Shown: positions 25,114-33,064 of the stretch, in pieces
Numbering within the stretch: position 1 is the stretch's first letter
Layout: the number at the start of each line of letters is the position of its first letter
Assembly (NCBI RefSeq): GCF_947496855.1
Contig: NZ_CANMED010000005.1
Location: forward strand, 534,994-598,993
DNA: 64,000 nt
Reading direction: 5' to 3'
DNA from: an uncultured Aquimarina sp.
GTDB lineage: Bacteria > Bacteroidota > Bacteroidia > Flavobacteriales > Flavobacteriaceae
The notes under the pieces: model-generated
Seen by the model: the letters and a program-made list of their open reading frames with translations, nothing else
Database searches by the model: none
Told to the model about the DNA's origin: nothing
Position numbers and translations under genes: made by a program

Positions 25114-26331
25114 TTATTTATTCAAGATACCACAAAAATCCAATATTACCGTATCCTTAGAAACGCTCAATGTTTTAAATTCTTTATGCGCAACTAAAAA
25201 AACAACGATATCAGCTTTTTTAGCTGCTTCTTGATAATTTGTCAATTTAAACACGCTATGTGTTTCTATATTTGGTTCTACGATATAATATTCTTCGTTA
25301 TTCGCATTTTGAAGTACTTTTTGTGCGATATATTTTGCTGGTGATTCTCTTAGATCATCAATGTCCGGTTTGAATGCTAGACCCATTATTGCAATACTAG
25401 GTTTTCTTCCATGTTTTAACTGAAATTCTAGCTTTGCATTTTTGACTTTCTCCGCACACCAAAAAGATTTATAATTGTTTATTTCTCGTGCTTTTCCAAT
25501 AATTTGAGATTCCATTGGATAATCAGCAACTATGAAATACGGATCAACTGCTATACAATGTCCTCCTACACCACATCCAGGTTGCAAAATATTAACTCTC
25601 GGGTGCTTATTAGCTAAATCTATTAACTCCCAAACATTAATATCTGCTTTGTCACAGATTAATGATAGTTCATTAGCAAATGCAATTTGAACATCTCTAG
25701 AAGAATTTTCAACTAATTTACACATCTCTGCTGTGCGGGCATTTGTTTTATGTAGTTCTCCTTTTATAAACTGTTGATAAAAAGCCACAGCTTTCTCTGT
25801 AGATGCTGAATCTATTCCACCAATCACTCGATCGTTATGCACTAACTCATACATAACGTTACCTGGCAACACTCTCTCTGGACAGTATGCAATATTAAGG
25901 TTCCCTTTTAACTCAGGTCTTTCAGAATAAATCAACTCCATCATTTTCTCCGTAGTTCCAACAGGAGAAGTAGACTCAATAATATAAAGATCACCTTTCT
26001 TTAATAATGGTAGGACAGCTCTTGTTGCCGCCTCAACAAAAGAAATATCGGGTTCATTTTTATCTTTAAAAGGTGTAGGGACAACTATCAAATAGTTATC
26101 TCCTTCAACAGGTTCAGTTGCTGCTCTTAAATATCCATTGTTAACTGCTTCGGAAACAGCCTCATCTAATTCTGGTTCTATAATGTGTATTTCTCCAGCA
26201 TTAATCGTATCCACTACTTTTGGATTCACATCAACACCATGCACATATATTCTATTCTGAGCAATTAAAGCAGCTGTTGGGAGCCCTATATATCCCAAAC
26301 CAACCATTACAACACTTGGCTTCTTATTCAT
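25114..26331 (-). CDS. wecC: UDP-N-acetyl-D-mannosamine dehydrogenase
   Basis: A 405-residue NAD-dependent UDP-sugar dehydrogenase making UDP-ManNAcA from UDP-ManNAc. The Rossmann loop is VGLGYIGLPTAALIA, the substrate segment includes CPERVLPG, and the catalytic cysteine lies in QPGCGVGGHCIAVDPYF. The C-terminal domain has GLAFKPDIDDLRESPA. Start chosen at ATG 26331 (MNKKPSVVMVGLGYIG), 2 bp after the wecB stop. The longer frame overlaps wecB and adds 13 unlikely residues. With wecB it forms a two-gene ManNAcA module feeding the WecG/TagA-like transferase. Confidence 0.93.
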   Translation of the reverse strand: MNKKPSVVMVGLGYIGLPTAALIAQNRIYVHGVDVNPKVVDTINAGEIHIIEPELDEAVSEAVNNGYLRAATEPVEGDNYLIVVPTPFKDKNEPDISFVEAATRAVLPLLKKGDLYIIESTSPVGTTEKMMELIYSERPELKGNLNIAYCPERVLPGNVMYELVHNDRVIGGIDSASTEKAVAFYQQFIKGELHKTNARTAEMCKLVENSSRDVQIAFANELSLICDKADINVWELIDLANKHPRVNILQPGCGVGGHCIAVDPYFIVADYPMESQIIGKAREINNYKSFWCAEKVKNAKLEFQLKHGRKPSIAIMGLAFKPDIDDLRESPAKYIAQKVLQNANNEEYYIVEPNIETHSVFKLTNYQEAAKKADIVVFLVAHKEFKTLSVSKDTVILDFCGILNK

Positions 26332-26333
26332 TT

Positions 26334-27458
26334 TTACAATTTTGATATATATTCTACTATTCTCTGACAAGCTTTTCCATCTCCATATGGGTTATGTAAT
26401 TTACTCATACTTTCATAAGATTCTTTGTCATTCAATAGTTGTTGTGCTTCTTTTATTATTCTTTCTTTATTGGTACCTACCAAAATTACTGTTCCTGCAT
26501 CTACAGCCTCAGGTCTTTCTGTTGTATCCCTCATCACTAATACTGGTTTACCTAAACTTGGTGCTTCTTCTTGAACACCTCCGCTATCAGTAATTATTAA
26601 ATATGATTGATTCATTAACCATACAAATGCAGGATATGAAAGTGGCGCTATTAAATGTATATTATCAACTTTATCTAACAACTCATATACCGGTTTTTGG
26701 ACATTAGGGTTTAAATGTACTGGATATATAATCTGGACATCTGAATTTTTTATTGCAAGCTGTTTTAAAGCCTCACAAATATTTATAAATCCCTGACCAT
26801 GATTTTCCCTTCTATGTCCTGTAACTAGGATTAATCTTTTGCTAGCATCTACAACCTTCTTAAGGTTGTCTATTTCATCATCATTAAAGCCATCATTATT
26901 AACCTTATTTACACTAAATTGTAATGCATCAATGACAGTGTTTCCTGTAATTAATATAGAATCTTCAGATTTACTTTCCTTTACTAAGTTTTGTTTCGAG
27001 GTATCTGTAGGAGAAAAGTGAATATCAGAAATAACGCCTGTCACACATCTATTCATTTCCTCTGGAAATGGAGATTTCATATCAAAAGTCCTTAAACCAG
27101 CCTCTACATGACATACTTTTGCTCCCGAATAAAATGCTGTTATACTTGAGGCCATTGTTGTTGTTGTATCTCCATGTACGTAAACAAAATCCGGATTAAA
27201 TTCTTCCAATACAGGCTTTAACTCTGTTATAATATCAGAAGTTAATCCATGTAGGTTTTGATTGGGTTTCATCAAGTCTAAGTCATAATCTGGTACAATC
27301 TCAAAAAAAGATAATACTTGATCTAACATTTCCCGATGTTGGGCAGTGATACAAACTTTTGTTTCAAAAACATCTGAGTGCTTTTGAAATTCTTTTACTA
27401 AAGGAGCCATTTTTATAGCTTCTGGTCTTGTTCCAAAAACGATTAGGTTTTTTTTCAT
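26334..27458 (-). CDS. wecB: Non-hydrolysing UDP-GlcNAc 2-epimerase
   Basis: A 374-residue GT-B-fold enzyme interconverting UDP-GlcNAc and UDP-ManNAc. It has IVFGTRPEAIKMAPLV, VHGDTTTTMASSITAFYSGAKVCHVEAGLRT, the HRRENHG motif in VTGHRRENHGQGF, and TDSGGVQEEAPSLGKPVLVMRDTTERPEA, all standard for WecB/MnaA. Length is normal. The ATG overlaps the rfbD stop by 4 bp (ATGA type), and wecC follows after 2 bp, so the three are coupled. Confidence 0.95.
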   Translation of the reverse strand: MKKNLIVFGTRPEAIKMAPLVKEFQKHSDVFETKVCITAQHREMLDQVLSFFEIVPDYDLDLMKPNQNLHGLTSDIITELKPVLEEFNPDFVYVHGDTTTTMASSITAFYSGAKVCHVEAGLRTFDMKSPFPEEMNRCVTGVISDIHFSPTDTSKQNLVKESKSEDSILITGNTVIDALQFSVNKVNNDGFNDDEIDNLKKVVDASKRLILVTGHRRENHGQGFINICEALKQLAIKNSDVQIIYPVHLNPNVQKPVYELLDKVDNIHLIAPLSYPAFVWLMNQSYLIITDSGGVQEEAPSLGKPVLVMRDTTERPEAVDAGTVILVGTNKERIIKEAQQLLNDKESYESMSKLHNPYGDGKACQRIVEYISKL

Positions 27459-28330
27459 CTAGTATTTGATTGTAATTTTTTCAATGAATCCTTCCAATTC
27501 AAAATATTTAAACTAAAAGATTCCATACTTTTCTTTTTATTTAAAACACTATAGTCCGGCCGTTTTGCAAAAGTAGGGTAATTATCTATTTTTTCTAGTT
27601 TAATAGTGTCAACTTTGCCTAAGTTATAAATTATTTCTTTTGCAAAGTCATACCAAGTTGCTTCACCTTCATTGCTAAAATGATAAATACCGTATTTATC
27701 AACTTTGCTCCTAATAATTTCTAGTACAAACTCTGCTAAATCATTAGCGTTTGTAGGTGACCCTGTTTCGGAAGTTATTATTGATAGTTTTTTTTCTGTC
27801 CTTGATTTCTTTATAATCGTTTTGAAAAAATTATTCCCAAATTCTGAATATAACCATGAGGTTCTTATAATGAAGTACTTTTTAAGTATTTCCTGAATGT
27901 ATTGTTCTCCTTTTAATTTAGATTTTCCGTATTCATTAATAGGGTTGGGTATATCATTTTCTATATAGGGAGTATTTTTATTTCCGTCAAAAACATAATC
28001 TGTCGATATATGGATCAATCGAACATCATTTACTTTACAAGCTTCTGCTATATTCTTTGTTCCTTCAGCGTTAATTAAAAAAGCTTTTTGAGATTCTTTT
28101 TCAGCTTTTTCTACATTGGTATAGGCGGCACAATTAATAACATAATCAAAATGATTTTCTTTAAGAAAACTACTAATTGATTCGTTATTCGTAATGTCAA
28201 ATTCTTTAGAATTTGTAAAAACTAATTCCAAATTAATAAAATTTGCACTTGCCAGTTTAATACACTGACCTAATTGTCCTTTACTTCCAGTAACCAATAC
28301 TCTAATATTACTTCTGTCTTGGCTATTCAT
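27455..28330 (-). CDS. rfbD: dTDP-4-dehydrorhamnose reductase
   Basis: A 291-residue SDR that reduces dTDP-4-keto-L-rhamnose to dTDP-L-rhamnose with NAD(P)H. The cofactor loop is VTGSKGQLGQCI, the active-site segment is HISTDYVFDG, and YGKSKLKGE supplies the YxxxK pair. FIIRTSWLYSEFGNNFFKTI is typical of RfbD/RmlD. It lies apart from rfbC/A/B, separated by one of the Wzz-like genes, and is followed by wecB with a 4-bp overlap. Confidence 0.93.
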   Translation of the reverse strand: MNSQDRSNIRVLVTGSKGQLGQCIKLASANFINLELVFTNSKEFDITNNESISSFLKENHFDYVINCAAYTNVEKAEKESQKAFLINAEGTKNIAEACKVNDVRLIHISTDYVFDGNKNTPYIENDIPNPINEYGKSKLKGEQYIQEILKKYFIIRTSWLYSEFGNNFFKTIIKKSRTEKKLSIITSETGSPTNANDLAEFVLEIIRSKVDKYGIYHFSNEGEATWYDFAKEIIYNLGKVDTIKLEKIDNYPTFAKRPDYSVLNKKKSMESFSLNILNWKDSLKKLQSNTR

Positions 28331-28384
28331 TATTATTTGACGGCTTTATTTTGGAATAGATCAGTCATTAAACAGTAATAATTA

Positions 28385-29440
28385 TTAATGTTGTGAATTA
28401 TTATACTTTTTTAAATAGTTGTTTAAAGACAATAAACTAAGTATTATAAAACTAAGTAGTATTAAAAACAAAGGAAGTAATACTTTTTTCTTTGTTAAGA
28501 AATCATTTACTCGTCCTCCTTTATCTGGAAAATCAGAGATTACATTGACAATATTTTCCGTATTTGCCTTTTTATTATTAAGATTTTGAATTTCGTAATT
28601 AAGCGTTTTTGAACGATCTAATAGAGTAATTTCTGAGCGATCTAACTGATTACTGTCAGAAGATAAATTTATACTTGTTCCCGAAGTTCCTTCCGGCTTT
28701 TTAAGTTCCAAGATTTTTAGTTCTTGGTAAAACATTTTTAAAGAATCTACTTGTTTTAATTGTTCTTCAATAGTTTTTTCGCTTAATTCAATGTTTAGAT
28801 CATTCGTTGTTTTCTGTGTTTTGAAATATTTATTGTTTTCGATAGATCTAACGATTGCATTTTGACATTTTTTTGCTACTTCAGGATCAGTAGCATTTAA
28901 TTCTATTTTATGGAATCTTGCATTAATGTTGTTAAAATTTTCTAAATACTCTTGATAACTAAAACTTATTCTAGAAACAGAATCCAGCGTAGAAATAAAA
29001 TCACTAAACTGTCTTAATTTTTGATTTTCATCCGTAAATGCTTCAATTTCAATTTTGGTAATAGTTGCTGCCTCTTTATCAGATATTTTCAAAGACGCTG
29101 CTAAAGTTTTAAACACCTCTTCTTTTGCTAGTTCATTATAAAACTCTACATTATTATATAATTGTTGCGTACTACTAAAATTCGGCTCTACAATCATTGA
29201 AGATCTGTAAATAGGTTTTGAAACCGAATCCCAATACCAACCTATAGCTAAACCAACTACACCTACTATCACAAATTTTATAAAATGTAATCTAATGAAC
29301 TGAAGAAAAAGTATGACTAGATGAAATAATCCTTTAAAAATATTTCTAATAAATCGAAATAGTTTGTTAAACGCATCTCCTATCAATTTAAATAACTGTC
29401 CTAAATCTATTTCCTCAGAGGTGTTTTCTTTATTGTTCAT
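28385..29440 (-). CDS. Wzz-like polysaccharide chain-length/co-polymerase protein, copy 1
   Basis: A 351-residue inner-membrane protein. It has a cytoplasmic amphipathic N-terminus (~1-48), a first helix at ~52-68, a periplasmic domain with coiled-coil character (~75-315), and a second helix at ~322-340 before a short basic tail. This two-helix hairpin topology, with PIYRSSMIVEPNF after helix 1, matches the Wzz/PCP family. No Walker motifs or tyrosine-kinase domain follow, so it is a PCP-1 rather than Wzc type. It has its own likely promoter (29473-29480). A paralogue lies at 32073-33062. Confidence 0.78.
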   Translation of the reverse strand: MNNKENTSEEIDLGQLFKLIGDAFNKLFRFIRNIFKGLFHLVILFLQFIRLHFIKFVIVGVVGLAIGWYWDSVSKPIYRSSMIVEPNFSSTQQLYNNVEFYNELAKEEVFKTLAASLKISDKEAATITKIEIEAFTDENQKLRQFSDFISTLDSVSRISFSYQEYLENFNNINARFHKIELNATDPEVAKKCQNAIVRSIENNKYFKTQKTTNDLNIELSEKTIEEQLKQVDSLKMFYQELKILELKKPEGTSGTSINLSSDSNQLDRSEITLLDRSKTLNYEIQNLNNKKANTENIVNVISDFPDKGGRVNDFLTKKKVLLPLFLILLSFIILSLLSLNNYLKKYNNSQH

Positions 29441-29472
29441 AATCAGTTACTGTTGATCCTTTAAAAGTGCCG

Positions 29473-29480
29473 CAAAGGTA
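29473..29480 (-). promoter_or_regulatory. Candidate -7 promoter box TACCTTTG for the Wzz-like gene/rfbD-wecBC unit
   Basis: The minus strand reads TACCTTTG, a perfect match to the Bacteroidota TAnnTTTG -7 element, in the 72-bp gap after rfbC. The expected start of transcription is near 29466, about 26 nt before the ATG at 29440. An AT-rich stretch lies where the -33 element should be, but no clear TTTG is present. It suggests that the genes from here to the left edge can be transcribed independently of rfbBAC. Confidence 0.5.
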
Positions 29481-29512
29481 CTGTGTTTTCTAAAAATAAA
29501 AAGAACTTTGTG

Positions 29513-30058
29513 TTATTTATTTAATTCATTAAAATTAGGTAAAATATTATCTTTCCCTGATAATAAAATTTCTGATAATTTTAATTGCCAATCAATTCCT
29601 AAAATTGGATCATCATATCTAATGCCGGATTCGGCCTCTTTATTATAATAATTGTCGCATTTATAGTTAAAAACAGCTTCATCACTTAACACAATAAATC
29701 CGTGAGCAAAGCCTCTTGGAACAAATAATTGGTAATTATTTTGATTATTTAATTCTATTGTAAAATGTTTTCCAAAAGTAGGTGAATCCTGTCTTAGGTC
29801 TACAGCTACATCTAAAACGCTACCCCTTGATACTCTTACTAGCTTTGCTTGAGCATATTCGCCTTTTTGGAAATGCAGCCCTCTTAAAACTCCTCTTGTA
29901 GAAATTGACTGGTTGTCCTGAACAAAGTCTATATCCAACCCTGTTACTTCTTTAAATTTATTCTTATTAAAGCTCTCAAAAAAAGAACCTCTTTCATCCT
30001 TAAATACTCTTGGCTTTAATATAAAACAACCTTTTATAAATGTTTTTTCTATTTGCAT
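29513..30058 (-). CDS. rfbC: dTDP-4-dehydrorhamnose 3,5-epimerase
   Basis: A 181-residue cupin-fold epimerase converting dTDP-4-keto-6-deoxyglucose to the L-rhamno form. Catalytic motifs are GVLRGLHFQKGEYAQAKLVRV (with the active His), DVAVDLRQDSPTFGKH and FVPRGFAHGFIVLSDEA. Length is typical of RmlC. A 72-bp spacer with a REP-like palindrome separates it from rfbA upstream. Confidence 0.95.
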   Translation of the reverse strand: MQIEKTFIKGCFILKPRVFKDERGSFFESFNKNKFKEVTGLDIDFVQDNQSISTRGVLRGLHFQKGEYAQAKLVRVSRGSVLDVAVDLRQDSPTFGKHFTIELNNQNNYQLFVPRGFAHGFIVLSDEAVFNYKCDNYYNKEAESGIRYDDPILGIDWQLKLSEILLSGKDNILPNFNELNK

Positions 30059-30090
30059 ATGTATTCTGTTATACCTTATATCTATTAAAG

Positions 30091-30119
30091 CTGGATTCCA
30101 GCCTACGCTGGAATGACAA
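30091..30119. repeat. REP-like palindromic repeat between rfbA and rfbC
   Basis: ATTCCAGC (30095-30102) and GCTGGAAT (30107-30114) form a perfect 8-bp stem around CTAC, flanked by CTGG and GACAA. The same shape, a GGATTCC...GGAATGACA core, is a widespread dispersed extragenic palindrome of bacteria. It is far more GC-rich than the surrounding spacer, in keeping with a mobile or dispersed origin. In RNA it would form a hairpin between the two coding regions. Confidence 0.6.
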
Positions 30120-30130
30120 AAAAAAGAATA

Positions 30131-30988
30131 TTAATCCAATTGCAATAAATATTTACCGTAACCACTTTTAACTAAAGGTTTTGCCAACTCCTGAAGCTGT
30201 TCTTTAGTTATAAAGCCTTGTTTATAGGCTATTTCTTCGATTGAGCCAATCTTCAATCCTTGTCTTTCTTCAATTACCTGAACAAATTGTGAGGCTTGCA
30301 TAAGCGAATTAAAAGTTCCAGTATCTAACCAAGCAGTACCCTTATCTAATATGCTTACTTTTAATTTTGCTTGTTTAAGATATTCATTGTTTATATCAGT
30401 GATCTCTAATTCTCCTCTTTCACTTGGCTTGATATTTTTAGCGATTCTAACAACCTCATTATCATAAAAATAAATTCCCGGAACAGCATAATTAGACTTG
30501 GGGAATTTTGGTTTTTCTTCTATTGATATTGCATTTCCTTTGCTATCAAAATCCACTACACCGTATCTTTCAGGGTCCTGCACGTGATATGCGTAGATGA
30601 TTCCTCCACTCGGATCATTATTACTTTCTAAAAGTTCTTCCAAACCAGAACCGTAAAAAATATTGTCTCCTAAAACCAACGCAACCTTATCTTTTCCAAT
30701 AAATTTTTCGCCAATAATAAATGCTTCTGCTAATCCATTCGGTTCTTTCTGAACTGCATATTCAAACACACATCCATATTTTTTACCATCTCCTAATAAT
30801 TTTTCGAATAAAGGTACATCCTGTGGAGTAGAAATAATTAAAATTTCTCGAATTCCCGCAGATATTAAAGTAGAAAGCGGATAATAAATCATCGGTTTAT
30901 CATATACTGGCATTAATTGCTTACTTATTGCTAAGGTAAGCGGATGCAAACGTGTTCCTGACCCTCCTGCTAATATGATTCCTTTCAT
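30131..30988 (-). CDS. rfbA: Glucose-1-phosphate thymidylyltransferase
   Basis: A 285-residue nucleotidyltransferase forming dTDP-glucose, first step to dTDP-rhamnose. It has the pyrophosphorylase loop [37 protein letters not shown] with the metal aspartate, and the late [14 protein letters not shown]. Length is normal for RmlA. It lies 59 bp after rfbB and 72 bp before rfbC; both spacers carry GC-rich palindromes. Confidence 0.96.
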   Translation of the reverse strand: MKGIILAGGSGTRLHPLTLAISKQLMPVYDKPMIYYPLSTLISAGIREILIISTPQDVPLFEKLLGDGKKYGCVFEYAVQKEPNGLAEAFIIGEKFIGKDKVALVLGDNIFYGSGLEELLESNNDPSGGIIYAYHVQDPERYGVVDFDSKGNAISIEEKPKFPKSNYAVPGIYFYDNEVVRIAKNIKPSERGELEITDINNEYLKQAKLKVSILDKGTAWLDTGTFNSLMQASQFVQVIEERQGLKIGSIEEIAYKQGFITKEQLQELAKPLVKSGYGKYLLQLD

Positions 30989-31013
30989 TTTTAAATGTTA
31001 TTGTGAAGGATAA

Positions 31014-31043
31014 CATCCCCCTAGCCCCCTTCAAAGGGGTAAT
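31014..31043. repeat. GC-rich dispersed hairpin repeat between rfbB and rfbA
   Basis: A C-rich segment (CCCCCTAGCCCCC) leads into CCCCTT (31026-31031), CA, AAGGGG (31034-31039), a perfect 6-bp stem. This 'CCCCTAGCCCCCTTC.AAGGGG' form is familiar as a dispersed intergenic repeat in flavobacterial genomes. Its base composition contrasts with the AT-rich flanks. There is no T-tract, so it is not an obvious terminator. Confidence 0.5.
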
Positions 31044-31047
31044 ATCG

Positions 31048-32064
31048 TTAGCTTTTATATTTTTCTAAATACCAATTAATGGTTTTTTCTATTCCTGATT
31101 CGAAATTTTCTTCAGCAGTCCAACCTAATTCATTTTCTATTTTAGATGCATCTATAGCATATCTAAAATCATGACCAGGTCTATCGGTTACAAAAGTAAT
31201 TAAATCAAGATACGATTTTTGATCTTTTAAGGGTTTGACGCTGTCCAGAATTTCACATATTGTTTTGGCTATGTATATATTCTCTCTTTCATTTTTGCCT
31301 CCAATATTATAAGTCTCTCCTAATCTTCCTTTTTCTAAAACCAAATCAATTCCTTTACAATGATCTAACACATACAACCAATCTCTTATGTTTTTACCAT
31401 CTCCATAAATAGGAATGTTCTCTCCAGAAACTGCTTTTCTTATAATGGTAGGGATTAGTTTTTCATCATGTTGTCTTGGTCCATAATTATTAGAACAATT
31501 GGTAGTGACCACAGGCAAACCATATGTATGAAAGTAACTTCTCACCAACATGTCAGAAGATGCCTTGGAAGCACTATATGGGCTGTTAGGCGCATAAGAT
31601 GTTTGCTCCGTAAAAAGACCTGTCTCTCCAAGAGTTCCATATACCTCATCTGTAGAAACATGAAGAAATCTACAATTCTCTTTTCCTTCTTTAAAAGTAT
31701 TTGGGGCATCCATCCAACTTTGATACGCAGCCTGCAACAAATTAAAAGTACCAACAATATTGGTGTTTATAAAAGCGCCTGGATTACTTATCGAATTATC
31801 TACATGAGACTCTGCCGCAAAATGCACAACCGTATCAATTTTGTGTTCTGAAAAAACTTTTTGAACTAAACTAACATCACAAATATCTCCTTTTATAAAG
31901 GTGTAATCACAAGCATCATTTATATTGATGTTGTCAAGATTTGCTGCATATGTTAAACTATCAAGATTGATTAATTCTGCTTCTCTTGACTTTGATTTAT
32001 AATTCAAATAATTTGACCCTATAAATCCAGCTCCTCCTGTTACTAAAATATTTTGTTTCATCAA
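31048..32064 (-). CDS. rfbB: dTDP-glucose 4,6-dehydratase
   Basis: A 338-residue extended SDR. Cofactor loop GGAGFIGSNYLNY, VHFAAESHVDNSI, catalytic segment HVSTDEVYGTLGE (with the D-E pair unique to 4,6-dehydratases), YSASKASSDMLVR giving YxxxK, and the substrate-binding TNCSNNYGPRQHDEKLIP. It makes dTDP-4-keto-6-deoxyglucose. The start is one of two adjacent ATGs. It follows the second Wzz-like gene by 8 bp. Confidence 0.96.
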   Translation of the reverse strand: MMKQNILVTGGAGFIGSNYLNYKSKSREAELINLDSLTYAANLDNININDACDYTFIKGDICDVSLVQKVFSEHKIDTVVHFAAESHVDNSISNPGAFINTNIVGTFNLLQAAYQSWMDAPNTFKEGKENCRFLHVSTDEVYGTLGETGLFTEQTSYAPNSPYSASKASSDMLVRSYFHTYGLPVVTTNCSNNYGPRQHDEKLIPTIIRKAVSGENIPIYGDGKNIRDWLYVLDHCKGIDLVLEKGRLGETYNIGGKNERENIYIAKTICEILDSVKPLKDQKSYLDLITFVTDRPGHDFRYAIDASKIENELGWTAEENFESGIEKTINWYLEKYKS

Positions 32065-32072
32065 TTTTATAG

Positions 32073-33062
32073 TTATAAATTTTCTTTAGTGAAGCTTCCC
32101 ATCTGTCTAAAAATAAATAATACAAAATATCCAATACTTGCTATAAAGCACAAAAGTATCGGAAGAAAAATAATTATTCTCTTCTGAAGGGCTTTTTTTG
32201 TTATAACTACATCAGAATTGCTAACAACTGAAAAGACTTTATTCAATATATTAACTGATTTTTCATCCGACTTTATGGCATTCATAATCTTAGATTTTTG
32301 CTCCAATAAAGATGCTAGTTTGCTAGTTTGGGTTTCGTCAGAAACAATAACCAATTCCTTATTATTATGTTCTAAATTAGATTTTTCTACAACCTTGGCC
32401 AAATAGTCATCTATAAATTCTAGAGAGGCTTTATTATTTTTTACAGATTCCTTAGCTTGTCTGATATTAAGTTCTATCTCTTCCTTAAAATGCTCATTAT
32501 TATAAATTGACTTTAATAAAGTCTCTGTAATTAATTTATTATAACTTTTTTCCTCATTAAAAAAGACTTTTATTACATGATATTGATAAAAATAAGTAAA
32601 CTTATCACTAGTCATTTCCTTTTGAGAAAAATCCTGCATCGTATATTGAAAATTCTTATCTTGATATTCTCTGTGCAAATAATCAAAGATATCCTCTATA
32701 GCTAATATAGGCTCGATTTTTACGGTTTTAATATTTTCTATCCATTCTTTCTGTAACCCTAGTGATTCTAAATATTTTTCATCATTTTTTCTTTGTGGAA
32801 TGGCGTCAATAATATTATAGATGTACCTAATCGAATTTATTTTTGGCTCAATAATAACTTCTTGCTTAATAATCTCTGTACCTAATTTGCCATCTAAAAA
32901 ATATCCTCCAATGATTCCAACAATAATCAGAATCAAGAAAAGCCAAGCCTTTTTAATATAGAACCTAATAGATTGATATATTAATCTAATCAAATATCTG
33001 AAAAAGTCACCTGCCGGACTCAAAATTTGCTTTAAATAAACTTCATCATTTTGATATTCCAT
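32073..33062 (-). CDS. Wzz-like polysaccharide chain-length/co-polymerase protein, copy 2
   Basis: A 329-residue membrane protein with the same layout as the protein at 28385-29440. It has a cytoplasmic N-terminus, a helix at ~39-56 (KKAWLFLILIIVGIIGGYFLD), a periplasmic alpha-helical domain with 'EVIIEPKINSIRYIYNIID' at its start, and a C-terminal helix at ~297-317. The start 'SPAGDFFRYLIRLIYQSIRFYIKK' parallels 'FKLIGDAFNKLFRFIRNIFKG' of the first copy. No kinase domain. Two such proteins in one locus fit two polymers or a hetero-oligomeric regulator. It lies 2 bp after the large conserved gene and 8 bp before rfbB. Confidence 0.72.
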   Translation of the reverse strand: MEYQNDEVYLKQILSPAGDFFRYLIRLIYQSIRFYIKKAWLFLILIIVGIIGGYFLDGKLGTEIIKQEVIIEPKINSIRYIYNIIDAIPQRKNDEKYLESLGLQKEWIENIKTVKIEPILAIEDIFDYLHREYQDKNFQYTMQDFSQKEMTSDKFTYFYQYHVIKVFFNEEKSYNKLITETLLKSIYNNEHFKEEIELNIRQAKESVKNNKASLEFIDDYLAKVVEKSNLEHNNKELVIVSDETQTSKLASLLEQKSKIMNAIKSDEKSVNILNKVFSVVSNSDVVITKKALQKRIIIFLPILLCFIASIGYFVLFIFRQMGSFTKENL

Positions 33063-33064
33063 AT

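Noticed and set aside
30091..30119. Transcription terminator between rfbA and rfbC
   Set aside because: The stem is not followed by a T-run on the minus strand and the downstream gene belongs to the same pathway; a dispersed repeat explains it better.
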